A stretch of DNA of 64,000 nt from Biscogniauxia marginata (lineage: Eukaryota; Ascomycota; Sordariomycetes; Xylariales; Xylariaceae), in contig MU404166.1 of NCBI GenBank assembly GCA_022695795.1, positions 62,001 to 126,000 on the forward strand, given 5' to 3'. The notes under the pieces were generated by a model, which saw only the letters and a list, made by a program, of their open reading frames with translations, did no database searches and was not told where the DNA came from. Of the stretch, positions 32,696 to 44,294 are shown piece by piece. Within the stretch, counting starts at the first letter, position 1. Every line of letters begins with the position of its first letter. The position numbers were made by a program, and so were the translations under genes.

Positions 32696-34197
32696 CTATC
32701 GAGCCCCGAGCGCAACAAGTGCTGCCTGGAGCTCTCGTACAGCCGTCGGGACATCTTCGAAATTGAGTGCGGATATCGCCCACTTGGCATGCTTCTGAGC
32801 CTGCGCTACCGCCATGTCATCGGTATTATATGACGAACCCGTCGCCTCGCCGCGGGCGCTGTAGTGCTGCGTGGACTGTGGCCCAACGGGTGCTGCTCGT
32901 GGGACAGCCGGTTGCGAGGGATGAGAGTAGTAGTTTTGGCTTTGGGGAGGTACCTGCGGCGGCGCGTGAGGCTGCTGCGGCGGGATTGCGGGCGGTCTAG
33001 ATGCAGACGCTGGTTGTTGCGGGGGCCCACGATAAAAGTCTTGTGGTGTCGGGGGAAGGTTTGGTGGTGCAGTCGGAGCGGAGGGTGGTGCACCTAGCTC
33101 GTGTGAACTAGGACTCAGGATAGCTGGTGGTGATGCCGGGGGACCGCCATACGGTTGGGAGCCAGGGGCTGGCATGCTCGTGGTGGAGGGCAGATCCAAG
33201 GGTAACTGGGTTGACGGAGGTGGCGCGCCAGGAAAGTAACTCTCTGGATCTTGCATCGGCGGGTCGGGGGGCGCTATTGGAGATACCTGTTCTGGTGCCG
33301 GTGCTGAAGGGGGTAGAGGCGATGTCGGCGCAGAGACCGGCGCTGGTGCCTGCAGGGGGTATCCGGATGTCGTAGGCTGCGGTTTGCCTCCCTCGTCTGG
33401 GACATCTTCTACGGTCACTGGCCTTGGCTGGGAGGAGCCAATCATCTGAACCTCTGGGTCGTTAGGATCTAAAGCTGGCACGCTTTCCTCTGGTCTCGCC
33501 TCCTCTTGCCTCGGGTTGGATTCGTTGGGGTCTTTGCCCTCTTTGATAGCTTTTAATATACGCGCAGCATTCCACTTTGCGTATTTGATCTTATCCAGTG
33601 TCTCGGTGTCAGGCTGGCCCCAGATATTGACTAACTGTAAGAATGTAGCTGCGGCTTCGAAGGTGTTGGCTGTCTGTCTGCGGACTCGCGTTAGATACTA
33701 CAAACCACCGGTATCTTAGCAAAGGGCTGCTGTACTGTGTTACTTTGTTCGCTTTTAATGGGCGAAGCGCCCTCTCAAATGTCTCCTGCGCAAACTGTTC
33801 GACATATGCTTGGCCGGCTACATCGTCGAGTATAGCGTCGTTATTCGCGTGCTCCAATTTTGTCTTAGAGCATGCGCCAGACCAGTCAGTTTGACAAATC
33901 TTCAGATTATTGGGCATATCATTATCATACCTGCTCTAACTTGTCCATCAGGTTTGTAGTGAAATGGAGACATTCTTGATCGGCATTATGAAGTTGCTTG
34001 GCAAGAATCTGGTTAACGACCCAGTATTGACCTATTTTATATCTGAGAATCAGCAGGCCAAGTCGACATGATAATGTGATCACCAGAAGCTTACACCAGT
34101 AGGCAATGACGGGCTTTGCGCTCTCGAGCTGGGCGGCGCGCACCACGAACGGCGTGATGCCCGCCTGCTTGAGTTTGGCGGGAATATTAACCGCCAT
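32696..34197 (-). CDS. VTA1: vacuolar protein sorting-associated protein VTA1 (Vps4 activator, LIP5 homolog)
   Basis: Four reverse exons (34197-34095, 34031-33931, 33863-33736, 33677-32696) join in phase to 437 residues. The N-terminal Vta1 domain has FVVRAAQLESAKPVIAYWCQ, WVVNQILAKQLH, NNDAILDDVAGQAYVEQFA and TFEAAATFLQLVNIWGQ, then IKYAKWNAARILKAIKEG. A long Pro/Gln/Ser-rich linker follows, and the last 40 residues (AVAQAQKHAKWAISALNFED to VALGAR) are the VSL domain that binds Vps4. The protein stimulates Vps4 to disassemble ESCRT-III on endosomes in multivesicular body sorting. The third intron has a GTACAG donor, chosen because it preserves the conserved NKVT-QQTANTF junction. It is divergent from the PDI gene. 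Confidence 0.92.
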
Positions 34198-35168
34198 GGT
34201 GGAAGGTGAAGTTCCTCAAGACAATGAAACTACCGGATCACAAGTTTTCGCTCGGAAACGGGGACCAGGTGTTTGCATATATTTGACGAATGCCCAGCTG
34301 CAGGAGGCGGGAGGTCAGTTGTCGCCAAAGTGCGTCGCCCACAGTAGGTTCGGTCGCTTTTAGAGCCAATCGCCACTATACCTAAGAGCTCATCAAGGTC
34401 GTAATGAGAGAATGCGAAAAAAATAAAGCGTTCATTTGATCGGGAAGACAACTTTTTGATAAGGCCTGGCTACCTGTAGGTAGTAGTTAGAAGTAAAGTC
34501 CAGTCGATAGTACGATTTTCCACAAGATAGGCGCCTATTATTGAAACTTGATAAATGCCCCCCTTCCCCGCTGAAGTCACAGGCAGAGGGAAAGCTCGCG
34601 CCACATCTACCTACGTAGTCCCTACCTGTCCTTATCTTATCGGACGCGAGGCACGAAATGAGGCTCAAGCTAGAATCTGCTCACCAGCCACAAGAAACCC
34701 CCGGATTCTCCAGCAAGCTGGCAACTTTGAACCGTTGCCGCGGCAGGGGGGTCGCGCGCATGCATGCAGCTATTAATATTTTATTTATTCTTTCCAATTC
34801 GATTCGCATCAGAGTTGCAATTGTATGATCTCGGCTTTTTTTATTTATTTCTTTATTCCACCGTGGCCTTTTCTCAAGATTGAGGGGGGAGAACATACGA
34901 CTAAAAAATACACTTGCACCCCTCCTCCCCGTATTTAATTCATTCCTATTGATTTTATTCAACTTGAAATCAATAACCTATCTGTCATGTCAGACCATCC
35001 TTGAACTTCCATAAACCCCCCCCCCCCCCCCAAAAAAAAAATCCTACAAGTGAAGCTACACACAACATATAGGTGCATGGTTTGCTATCCTCCCTCCCCT
35101 CTCTGCTCTGTGACCCCAGCTCTTCTATTCTATCTTGCCCGTGATACCCCTAAGCACCGAGTCGTGAG
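34198..35168. promoter_or_regulatory. divergent promoter region VTA1 / PDI
   Basis: These 971 bp separate two divergent starts. A run of 16 C followed directly by 10 A lies at 35016-35041, about 130 bp before the PDI start. CT-rich stretches at 35090-35130 resemble a fungal transcription start region. No other gene was seen. Confidence 0.5.
35016..35041. repeat. C16-A10 homopolymer junction
   Basis: Sixteen consecutive C and ten consecutive A in the proximal promoter of the PDI gene. The tract is direct to see; its length is prone to sequencing error. Confidence 0.85.
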
Positions 35169-36717
35169 ATGATGCACGCTTTCAACCCCTCCGTGGCAGT
35201 CGCCGCGGTGGCTTTCCTCTCCGCCCTGCCCGCCGCGCAAGCTGCTGGCCTGTACCTCAAGAGCTCCCCGGTCCTCCAGGTCGACGCCAAGAGCTACGAC
35301 AGGTTGATCGCCAAGTCCAACCACACTTCGGTAAGCTAAATATTCGCCACTTTGCGGGAGAGAATCAGCGCTGACGGGTAGCCCACTCCGCCCACGTTAG
35401 GTCGTCGAGTTCTACGCGCCGTGGTGCGGCCACTGCCAGAACCTCAAGCCCGCCTACGAGAAGGCCGCCCGGAACCTCGAGGGCCTCGCCAAGGTCGCCG
35501 CCGTGAACTGCGACGAGGATGAGAACAAGCAGCTATGCAGCATGATGGGGGTCCAGGGCTTCCCGACCCTGAAGACCGTCCGCCCGGGCAAGGGCAAGGG
35601 TTCCAAGCCCGTCGTCGAGGACTACAGGGGCCCACGCACCGCCAAGGGCATCGTCGACGCCGTCGTCGACAAGATCAACAACCACGTGAAGCGCGTGACC
35701 GACAAGGACATAGATTCGTTCCTCTCGACCAACAACGAAACGGCCAAGGCGATACTTTTTACGGAGAAGGGTACGACTAGTGCGCTTCTACGGAGCCTTG
35801 CTATCGACTTCCTTGACGTCATCTCATTCGCGCAAATCCGCAACAAGGAGAGTAAGGCGAATGAGATGTTTGGCATCGAGTCATACCCGACATTGGTCTT
35901 ACTTCCCGGTGGCGAACGAGAGGGCCTGGTATACGATGGTGAGATGAAGAAGGATGCAATGGTCAAGTTCTTGTCGCAAGCCGGCGAGCCAAACCCCGAC
36001 CCGGCTCCTTCAAAGGCTAAGAATGACAAGAAGGGTGGAAAGGACAAATCTACATCCAAGGCTTCAGAGCCTACCTCTAAGACTACTTCCTCACAATCAT
36101 CCGAGTTCACCGATGCCCCCACTGCTGATTCTAAGCCCGTAGTGGCCGAAGTCGCGCCTCCCATCCCGGCCATCACCTCGGACCAGAAGTTAATCAACGA
36201 GTGCTTGAACCCCAAATCTCACACTTGTGTCCTTGCTTTCGTGCCCTCTGCACACGGCGAGTTGGCTGAGAAGGCTCTCACCAGTCTGTCCGAAATCGCC
36301 TTCAAGCATGCCCACAGTCAACGCCACCTATTCCCCTTCTTTGAGGTCCACACCGAAAACGAGGGCACTGCATCTGTTTTCAAGAGCCTCGAGCTATCTA
36401 AGGAGGTTGAGATCGTCGCTGTCAATGCCAAGAGGGGATGGTGGCGACACTACGAAGGTGACTATAGTGCTGAGAGTGTGGAGAGCTGGATCGATGCCAT
36501 TCGGATGAGCGAGGGAGCCAAGAACAAGCTACCGGAGGCTGTGATCGGCGAAGTTGTTGATGAAACCACGGAAGAAAAGCCCGCCGAGACGGTGGAAGTC
36601 AAGGTTGAGGAATCGGTGAAGGTGGAGGTAGAGACGGACACGGAGTCGTCCTCAACCAAGGGCGCCGACCCGACTCCCGAAGCCACAGAGAAGCCCATCG
36701 AACATGAGGAGCTGTAA
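35169..36717 (+). CDS. P5/Mpd1-like protein disulfide isomerase (ER lumen)
   Basis: Two exons (35169-35330 and 35401-36717) join in phase to 492 residues. A signal peptide covers about residues 1-25 (ALPAAQA at its end). The thioredoxin domain holds the active site APWCGHC with cysteines 63 and 66; the intron ends just before this motif. A second, redox-inactive thioredoxin-like domain follows ([15 protein letters not shown]), then a Lys/Ser/Thr-rich linker and an alpha/beta segment. The acidic tail ends HEEL, an HDEL-type retrieval signal. The enzyme forms and rearranges disulfides in the ER. One CGHC instead of two separates it from classical PDI1. ATG codons at 35169 and 35172 are adjacent; either could start. 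Confidence 0.93.
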
Positions 36718-36934
36718 ACGTGATATGTAGTTATATTAGCAAGCGCGATCGCAACTGTTTTAGGGCATACAGCATAATAAGGGCAAAACTGAGTTGAATG
36801 TGGCGAAGTGTAGAGAATTGCTACACCAACTGATTATGTGTTGCGACCCTAGAACCTGAACTCACGTACCATTTATTGCAGTTTATTTGTTATCGGTGCG
36901 CTTAGTCTGTTCACCCGACACTCGTTCTCGAGGT

Positions 36935-37895
36935 TTAGACATCAATATCCATAGCCATGCTGGCGCCCTTCTCAATCGCGCCCTCGCCCACCATCTTGCG
37001 CCCCTGGTCGCGCACGACCCGGTCGAGGAAGTCGCGGACGCCCTTGCACGCGTCGACGGCGGAGGCCATCATGCCCTCGAGGCGGGAGACCTGGACGCGG
37101 CTCTCGCAGACGAGGACGGCGACGCGGTCGGTGGCGCCGAGCGTGGCCACGGTCAGGAAGGGCAGCTCTTGCTCCTCCTGGGAGTTGAGGTCGACGAGCG
37201 GGTCGGCGCTCTCGTCCGCCGCCGCGTACGACGACGTGCTGCCCGCCGTGCAGGCCACGAGGTAGTCGGTCATGGGCACGCCCGCGTCGACGAGCGCCAG
37301 CGTCGCCGCGTTCAGGAGCGCCGCCAGCAGCGACCCGTCCTGCGAGAGCACGTGCAGCGACACGGAGATCGTCGAGCGCGGGTACAGGTGCGTGTGCAGG
37401 TTCGCGGCTAGGGCCTTCGAGACGGTCGTCTGGAGCTCTTGGATGCGTCTGCCATGTCCCGGTTGTCAGTCTTTCTTGCTTCTTTCTATTTGCATTTCCT
37501 GCGCATATTTTCTTAATGCCCAGTCGGTTTGCTCGTCGTGATCGATTGCGTTTTATTTTGGGGAGAAGCAGTAAACAAACGTACTTGTCACCCCGCCCCC
37601 TCTTCTTGCGATCGATGGAGCTGAATCCGGCGACGACGATACTGACAGCTACGTCGGCAGTGGCGGCGTTGTTGGAACTCGAGGCCGAGGCCGCAGCCTG
37701 GCCGCCGCGTCGTCTGCTATCTTCGCTGGGACCCGCGACGACACACATGACCTTGGTGTTTCCCATCTCGAGGTAAGAGGAGCCATCAGCGGCGGCTTGG
37801 GTGCGGATCTGGCCATGAAGACGGCGCAGCTCGTTCCAGCGGCGGCCGTCGACGCGCAGAAGTGCCAAGTCGTAGGTCGACGTATCGAGGGGCAT
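36935..37895 (-). CDS. RRP41: exosome complex component RRP41 (RNase PH-like)
   Basis: Two reverse exons (37895-37585 and 37448-36935) join in phase to 274 residues. The diagnostic start is RVDGRRWNELRRLHGQIRTQ with ADGSSYLEMGNTKVMCVVAG, matching yeast Rrp41/Ski6. The 136-bp intron falls at GDK|RIQELQ. The second half has SVSLHVLSQDGSLLAALLNA, ALVDAGVPMTDYLVACTAG and DLNSQEEQELPFLTVA, the RNase PH fold. A Gly/Ala/Ser-rich insertion (GGQAAASASSSNNAATA) interrupts the N-terminal half. RRP41 is a ring subunit of the nuclear and cytoplasmic RNA exosome and is catalytically inactive in eukaryotes. The gene is essential in yeast. Confidence 0.94.
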
Positions 37896-38668
37896 TATTT
37901 TCTCTCTACCTTTTTTCCTGTCTCAAAAATACGGTGGAGATCAGACGAGGAGTAAGTAGAGCATAATTATGGCAGAATCAAGAAGAACGTCGGTCAGATG
38001 TATTCATTGGCTTATGAAAAGGCCGTCTCTTTTCGCATGAGAAAAGATTGTGATGCAATAGCTGTAGCTATGAAAACGATGAAAGCTCTTTCTATATGAA
38101 TTTTAAGTGGGGTCAGATCTACCCATTTATCAGAGTAGTGGACCCGGCCTTAACGCTATTCTGATAACTACATACCTAGGTATGTACCTATGTACCCTGG
38201 ACTGGACCCAAGAGGAATCATCACTTATGTAGTGAGTATATATCACAGGATGTAAGTAAGCCATTGGGTAGATGGAATTATGTTATCAAACGTATTTTCT
38301 ACTGCCTATCTCTTAGTTCTTAAAATGGAATCCCGCGGACAGGCCTAGTGTAGCCCATACCAGGTATGTCATTTACAAGGTGAGGTCCCATATCGAGCAC
38401 CAACCAAGCCTTATCGATAATTTGAACGAAACAAAGACATAAGGCAGTATTGCAATTTTCCAATGCTTATATCAGTTGTCAATTATATCAAATTTCTTGC
38501 GAGGAGAGACAAGCCATAGCCCAAAGTGCAGAGATGCTTATAAAACCTGTTCGTGAGTGGCAACCTTCCCGATCCGTTCATCTTTAATGTACAAGACATA
38601 CTGTTCCTACCACGCCCTTATCCCAGCTCGTTCGAAAAGAGGAAATTACTCCAAGTCCAGTCGGAATT
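37896..38668. other. intergenic spacer
   Basis: The 773 bp between two reverse-strand genes hold the RRP41 promoter on the left and the 3' flank of the next gene on the right. A CCTAGGTATGTACCTATGT stretch near 38176 belongs to the dispersed GGTA/TACC-type repeats. Nothing else was seen. Confidence 0.5.
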
Positions 38669-39622
38669 CTACGCGACCACCAAGATATTCTGATTGCCAG
38701 AGTTGAGGAGCAGAGGGGCATTGATGTTGAGTGGTTCTGGTGGTTCAATTTCTTCGGCATCAGTCCAGCCCCTTTCCTGACCCCAGATGATTCTCATTCC
38801 TCGAGAAGTCGAAAGCTCAATTAAGCCACGCATCAGGGCACCAGACTTCTTCACGCTAGGCCAAGCATCGAATTCAACCCGCTCAATCCACGGCATCTCA
38901 TCGAGGACCGCTGTCAAAAGAGCTTTCGAGAATGCCTCATAGAACCCACCTGGCTGGCGGAAACCCTTGAAAATTTCGTTTCCCGGGTCGCATTCGATAA
39001 ATACAGTGAGCTTTGTAACACTAATGCATTCGCTCAGACCCAATGCGGGATTCACAACCCAGCCTCGAGGCGGCTTGCTCCATCCGGGACCCAGGCGGAG
39101 TTCTAGCGAGGCAACGCTAGCACGTTGGCCCGGTTTCATGCGGGCCAAAAGCGGCTTCTTTGTCTTGAAGAAGCGCCCTGGGTGAGTGGGGAAGACACGA
39201 ACTGGGTGCGTGCTGTAAAAGAAATGCGATGCCTCCCTGTATATGGTGCGGCAGGTTCGGAGGATAGCTAGCTTCTGGTGGATTCTTTTGTAGTTATCGG
39301 GGTCGAGATCAAGCACATTACCCGTGTCAGCGAAATGGTGCTCGTAGACTTTCAGGCGCAGTTCGGAGGGGAGATGAAGGAATTGGAATGGTCGTAGCCT
39401 GACTCGCTTCGGCTTCAATCCACTCGAGCTATGTCCTTCGAGGGTGAGTGCACCCATAGGTAACTTGGCTACCTCATCATTAATATCATATTCGGCCTCT
39501 GAAGGGTACGTAGAGGGGAACGCCGAGCTGAGCGGAGTGGTAAAGGTTGACGAGACAGGTGTTGGGCCAGATGTGGCGTTAACCGCTCGCGAACCTTTGC
39601 CAGTACCAGCTTTGCGACGCAT
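38669..39622 (-). CDS. F-box-like hypothetical protein of the fungal LPSELR family
   Basis: A single reverse exon of 317 residues. After a low-complexity Ser/Thr/Pro N-terminus (about 1-75) comes the motif RPFQFLHLPSELRLKVYEHH, followed by ILRTCRTIYREASHFFY. This pair of motifs is typical of a large fungal family with an F-box-like or 2EXR-type N-terminal helix and a variable remainder. Members are thought to act as protein-interaction modules, but no function is established for this one. The rest contains regular alpha/beta segments (LTVFIECDPGNEIFKGF, RVEFDAWPSVKK). It diverges from TIM50 with 1.2 kb between starts. Confidence 0.8.
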   Translation of the reverse strand: MRRKAGTGKGSRAVNATSGPTPVSSTFTTPLSSAFPSTYPSEAEYDINDEVAKLPMGALTLEGHSSSGLKPKRVRLRPFQFLHLPSELRLKVYEHHFADTGNVLDLDPDNYKRIHQKLAILRTCRTIYREASHFFYSTHPVRVFPTHPGRFFKTKKPLLARMKPGQRASVASLELRLGPGWSKPPRGWVVNPALGLSECISVTKLTVFIECDPGNEIFKGFRQPGGFYEAFSKALLTAVLDEMPWIERVEFDAWPSVKKSGALMRGLIELSTSRGMRIIWGQERGWTDAEEIEPPEPLNINAPLLLNSGNQNILVVA

Positions 39623-40851
39623 TTTCTGTTTGTATATGTTGTCGTCAAGTGCGCAAGTACTTATAACCGCTCAAGCGGGACAATACAAGTGGTCGAGAAG
39701 TGAGCCTGTGAATAACGCCGGCTACACGATCGTTCGCAGTGGTGAAAGAGAAAGGTGCGGTCAAGGGTCGTGCCGACTCGAGGTCAGAGAATCGATTTAT
39801 AGGAGTCTGTTGTCTGGGAAATTATCTCTAGAATTGTTTATGTTGAGATACGATAGAGAATCGCGAGGGTGGTGCCATCGTGATACTTCAGCGAGTGACA
39901 ACCACCCTCTAGAATGCAGCAGTTTCGGCTGCCATTGTGAAAGATGCTAAAGGTGTGTCGTGTGTAGAATGGGTCATGGGTGAGCAAAAAAGAGACCGAA
40001 GGAATTGACCTCTGGCAGCACTCCGTACCAGGGGCAAGTTACAGATCAATTAATTAGTCAGACACTAGAGAGGGGGAAAGGCAACCGCTAAGGGACGGAA
40101 GAAGCAGAGAGAGAGAATAATCGGGAGGGTTGGAAGTATGGACGGATGTAGTGAAAAGAGATGGCGAGTCGAAATCTAGAATAAGAGGTTTGTAAGGTAA
40201 GGTAAGGAAAATGAAGGTCGGTCTTATTGCAACGGGAATGGAAATGTAAGCAGATTGGCTAGTCAATATGGGATAGCGGGGTTCGAGTATGAATGTACAA
40301 TAGACTGTAGGGTATGAATCTGCTGATTTGTTTAATTAGGTAAGGATATCTTACTATTAGGTACGCCCGTACAATTCCGTGGAATGGCCTGGAGAAGGCA
40401 TGACGTTATTGCTGTGGCTTACCTTCGGACATCGGAGAAAGACGATACCGGCGCTGGTACTGACGTGCGGGAGGGGGGTCTGTTATTGGATGGAAGAGCC
40501 TCGATCGAATTGGAACCATCCCACCATCCCATTCGAATTCGATCCCATTGATCCACATATCGCTATGTCCATATATGTGCATGTACCTACGTACCTATCT
40601 ACCCACATAGATAGGTACGTACCTACCTATAAGCCTAGGTAGACCAAGAAGTCGTTAAAAAAAAATTGCCAACCATCGTGAGCTACTAATTTCTATCTCG
40701 TCAGCTCCAACGTCGCGACTGAACCACCACCTCCTATCGGTCCACTACTTTAGCGATTAGAGCACCGTCGCTAAACTGTGGAACTGTCGAAAAGTTTTCA
40801 ATCACCTTGGGGCGCTTGCCATTGAGGCCAAGCGAGCTAGAAATTGTCGCA
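39623..40851. promoter_or_regulatory. divergent promoter region F-box-like gene / TIM50
   Basis: The 1.2 kb between two divergent starts holds no supportable gene. At about 40586-40628 an imperfect inverted repeat is built of GTACCTA and TAGGTAC units around a CCACATAG centre. The rest shows CT- and GA-rich stretches. Confidence 0.5.
40586..40628. repeat. imperfect inverted repeat of TACC/GGTA units
   Basis: TACGTACCTATCTA on the left and TAGATAGGTACGTA on the right are exact reverse complements separated by about 6 bases; the outer flanks are related but not matched. It lies 220 bp upstream of the TIM50 start. Confidence 0.75.
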
Positions 40852-42529
40852 ATGCTGTCCAGAGCTATCGCCCGCTCTGCGCGGCTACCAGCTCTCCCAA
40901 GAACAGTCTTATCAGCCTCTGCTGCCTCCAGAGTCGCCGTACCGGCATCTATACTATGCATACGTGGAATGGCAAAGAAAAATCGACCTCAGGATGTCCC
41001 ACCGAGTCGAAACCCGGACCAGAAAGGAGCTGCTAGCACCCAACCTTCCAGCAACACCGAGTCTTCCCCGTCTCAAGCTCCTAGCTCAGCGTCCTCTGTG
41101 CCCCCTTCTCCTAGATCCTCCGAGCCGCAGTCCGCATCATCCGAGCCTTCAGTTTCAAAACCCGACATGAGTTCTCTTCCCGATCTTACACAGGGTATCC
41201 CATCAACACTTGAATATGAGACGAGCGGCGCCACCAAAAAGTCGGAGCTTGCTACTCTCCAAGAGGAGGAGACACCTGAATCGCAAGGCGGCGGCGGCCG
41301 TGGCCGCGGAGAGCTCCCCGCCTCAGCGTACATGAGTTCGACAGAAAAGCGCAGGATCAAGTTCGCCAACCGTATGTATGCCGCCTCGCTGGCCTTTACT
41401 ATACTCGGTTTGGCCTATCTGGGTCGCGATTGGGAGGAGGAAGAGGCGAATATGCATACGGATATACCAAACGGCTGGACTCTTGGCCTCTGGTGGAAGC
41501 GTGCGATGGCCCGCCTCTCCGACTTCACAAATTACTATCGCGAACCCGCATTCGACAAGCTATTGCCTGACCCCGACCCTATGTTCGAACGGCCGTATAC
41601 CCTATGCATCAGTCTCGAGGATATGCTGGTACACAGCGAGTGGACAAGAGAGCATGGCTGGAGGGTCGCTAAGCGCCCTGGTGTCGACTATTTCTTGCGC
41701 TATCTCAGTCAGTATTATGAATTGGTGCTCTTCACAAGTGTTCCGTTCGCCATGGGAGATCCTTTGGTCCGAAAGTTAGATCCCTTCCGTTTCATCGTCT
41801 GGCCACTCTATAGAGAGGCGACCAAGTATATCGACGGTGAGATCGTTAAGGTCAGTAGCATCGGATAGTCACTGGCCAATCCATCGTTATTAATTCTATG
41901 TCGTGCAGGATCTATCCTACTTGAACCGTGACCTTTCCAAGGTTATCATTATTGACTCAAAGGCTTCGCATGTGCGAAACCAACCTGAAAACGCTATAAT
42001 TCTTCCCAAGTGGACTGGCGATCCAAAGGACACAGAACTTGTGTCCTTGATCCCCTTCCTTGAGTATATCCACACAATGCAATACAAGGATGTCCGCACT
42101 GTGCTTAAGTCTTTCCAAGGCAAGCACATACCCACCGAGTTCGCGCGTCGGGAAGCGATCGCGCGTGCCGAATTCCAAAAGCAAGTACAAGCCGAGAAGC
42201 GATCGAAGGCATCTGGCATGGGAGCACTAGGTAATCTAATCGGTCTAAAGCCGAGCAATATGAGCATGGTAGTGCCAGTCGACGGCGAGCAGAGCCCCTC
42301 CGAAGCTTTCGCGCAAGGGAAGATGTTACAGGACATTGCGCGGGAAAGAGGGCAGAGGAACTACGAGATGATGGACAGGGAAATCCGGGAGAACGGTGAG
42401 AAGTGGCTCAAGGAGGAGCAGGCAGCACAGGAGAAGGCTCAGGCTGAGGCGATGAGCAGTATGAGGACCTCGTTTACGAGCTGGTTCATACCGTCACAAC
42501 CGAATAACTCTAATGAGCCCAAGAAGTAA
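40852..42529 (+). CDS. TIM50: mitochondrial import inner membrane translocase subunit TIM50
   Basis: Two exons (40852-41850 and 41909-42529) join in phase to 539 residues. The start is the ATG giving MLSRAIARSARLPALPRTVL, an Arg-rich mitochondrial presequence. A Ser/Pro-rich segment follows, then one transmembrane helix (AASLAFTILGLAYLG) and the FCP1-like phosphatase-fold domain. That domain begins YTLCISLEDMLVHSEW, where the aspartate-rich catalytic motif is degenerate as usual in Tim50, and includes GVDYFLRYLSQYYELVLFTS. The C-terminal part carries VIIIDSKASHVRNQPENAI and a helical charged tail. Tim50 is the TIM23-complex receptor that takes preproteins from TOM in the intermembrane space. 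Confidence 0.96.
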
Positions 42530-43435
42530 TGAAATGGCCTGGAATTATGGATAATGTGGCGGGAGATGTACTGATATATAAGACGGCCCTCTTTTCCCCC
42601 TTCTCCAAGACGAGGAGATGTTGGTTGTGTGTGTTCACACATTTTCGTGGCTAAAGGAGCCAAATACCCAGAACTCTACTCATATTGGCTGCATCATGTA
42701 CCTGCATTGGTCGGATTGGTTTGGGAGGTGGGAGGTGGGAGGAGGTAAATGACTGGCAAAAAAATTCACCTGATCTCTCGAGAGTAAGGGTAGACCTTGA
42801 CCCGAGCGAACATAATGATCTCTGTATATTAGAAGAGGGAGGGCAACTGTAACCTCCATCTACAATCACCACCACCATCACCTTTGACGCTAGAATTTAC
42901 CATAGTGTAGATTCCCCCAGCTTCAACACGAAGCCATTAAAAGTCCCGAATATATTTGAAAGCCATTATTCGCCTTTATCGGGCTCTTATTATTCTAAGA
43001 TGCTCTCTACAGCTGGAATTAAAAAGGGGTTAGGGGGTATTCACTCCTTGATATATTCTCCACTACATATTATATCAGCTCTAATAGACAGACTCCTCTA
43101 TTATCATTGGTGTAGTTTTCTTTCCGTCTCTCTCTTCTTTCTTTTTTTAAATTCATATCTGCCATTCCTCTTATTAAGTTAGCCACCGCAACTTCTTTCT
43201 TGCCTTTACCTTTCCCTCCCTTCATTTTTCTTCACTCTGACCACGCCTCCTACAAAAAATGGTCTGTTTCCCAAGGTAAGTAAAATAGATACCCCATGAG
43301 TCCCCCAAACACATAAACACCATACGTACAAAATAACGAATAAACGGAAAATTAAGGGGATATAGGCCCTGACTGCTATCAAGAACGGTCGAGTAATAAA
43401 TAAAAAAAGAGAGAGAGAAAACCCTCGACGAGCTT
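42530..43435. other. intergenic spacer between convergent genes
   Basis: These 906 bp are the 3' flanks of TIM50 (+) and the small secreted protein gene (-). The DNA is T/C-rich in the right half. No gene was found. Confidence 0.55.
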
Positions 43436-44084
43436 TTACGGACCGAAGGCGTCGTGCTCGTAGCACCACTCACAGCCCGGATTCGTCTCGCATTGAAAGT
43501 CTCTGAAATAAAGGGGAGAGAAAGTCAGTTAGTCAGTCAATCAGTCGGTCAAGAGGGGAACCACTCTCATATAGATGAGAAAATGAATATTCAAAACCCC
43601 AGGATTCCGCTTGAAAGCAAAGAAGCTGCTTAGTGTTCGTATATGCATTCTCCCTCCTCCGCTTTCTTCCACCTTCCGCGCTTCTTTTCTTCTTCCCTTC
43701 TCTTGTTGTTCGACATGAAACACGGGAGACCGAGAAGCGAGAGAGAGAAAAAAAAAGCGCGCGGGGGGAATCCCTCTTCAATGAGAAGAACACGAGGAGA
43801 GAGAATATACTAAGAACGGCAAGTAGGAGGATAAAAGAAAATATGGACCACTGGAAATAAGGAAAGAAGCAAAGAAAGAAAGAAAGAAGAATAAAAAGGA
43901 TTCCCACTCACTGACAGTTCGTACAGTACTCCTTGAGAGCCTTGCAGTCGGGCGTGCTGCGGGCTGCTACGGCCGGATCCGCCACCGCTGCCGCGTCCGT
44001 CCGCTCGAGCGTGGCGGTTGGCGCTGCGACCGCGCTGGCGATGGCGATGGCGGCTATTGAGACGAGGAGGGTGACGAGGTGCAT
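43436..44084 (-). CDS. small secreted cysteine-rich protein
   Basis: Two reverse exons (44084-43912 and 43502-43436) join in phase to only 79 residues. The first 20-25 residues (MHLVTLLVSIAAIAIASAVA) are a signal peptide; an in-frame ATG at 44117 would add 11 charged residues before it and is less likely. The mature part ends with six cysteines in the order CX6CX2CX4CX5CX2C (CKALKEYCTNC, QDFQC, NPGCEWC), then YEHDAFGP and stop. Exon 2 adds three of the six cysteines, which supports the splice. The 409-bp intron is long for this genome and is purine/pyrimidine-rich. No known family was recognised; size and cysteines suit an effector-like, antimicrobial or cell-wall protein, but none is shown. 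Confidence 0.8.
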
Positions 44085-44260
44085 GCTTCGGCTTGTTCTG
44101 TCTTGCCTGCCTTTCAAATACTTGTCTTTCCTTCTCCCTCACTCTATCTCCTTTCTTCCGGGATATTGAGATGGATAGGGAGGGCCTTGCTGATAGAGAA
44201 CGGTTGGCATATGAGGATGGAGAATGGATAAGTTAGGTAAGTATGTTGTTATGGATAGGA

Positions 44261-44294
44261 GGTAGGTAGGTAGGTAGGTAGGTAGGTAGGTAGG
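44261..44294. repeat. (GGTA)8 microsatellite
   Basis: Eight and a half GGTA units in a row, about 180 bp upstream of the small secreted protein start on the opposite strand. Confidence 0.95.

Noticed and set aside
39444..39950. 168-codon plus open frame antisense to the start of the F-box-like gene
   Set aside because: Its first part is the complement of the F-box-like gene's N-terminus and the rest lies in promoter DNA; no motif.
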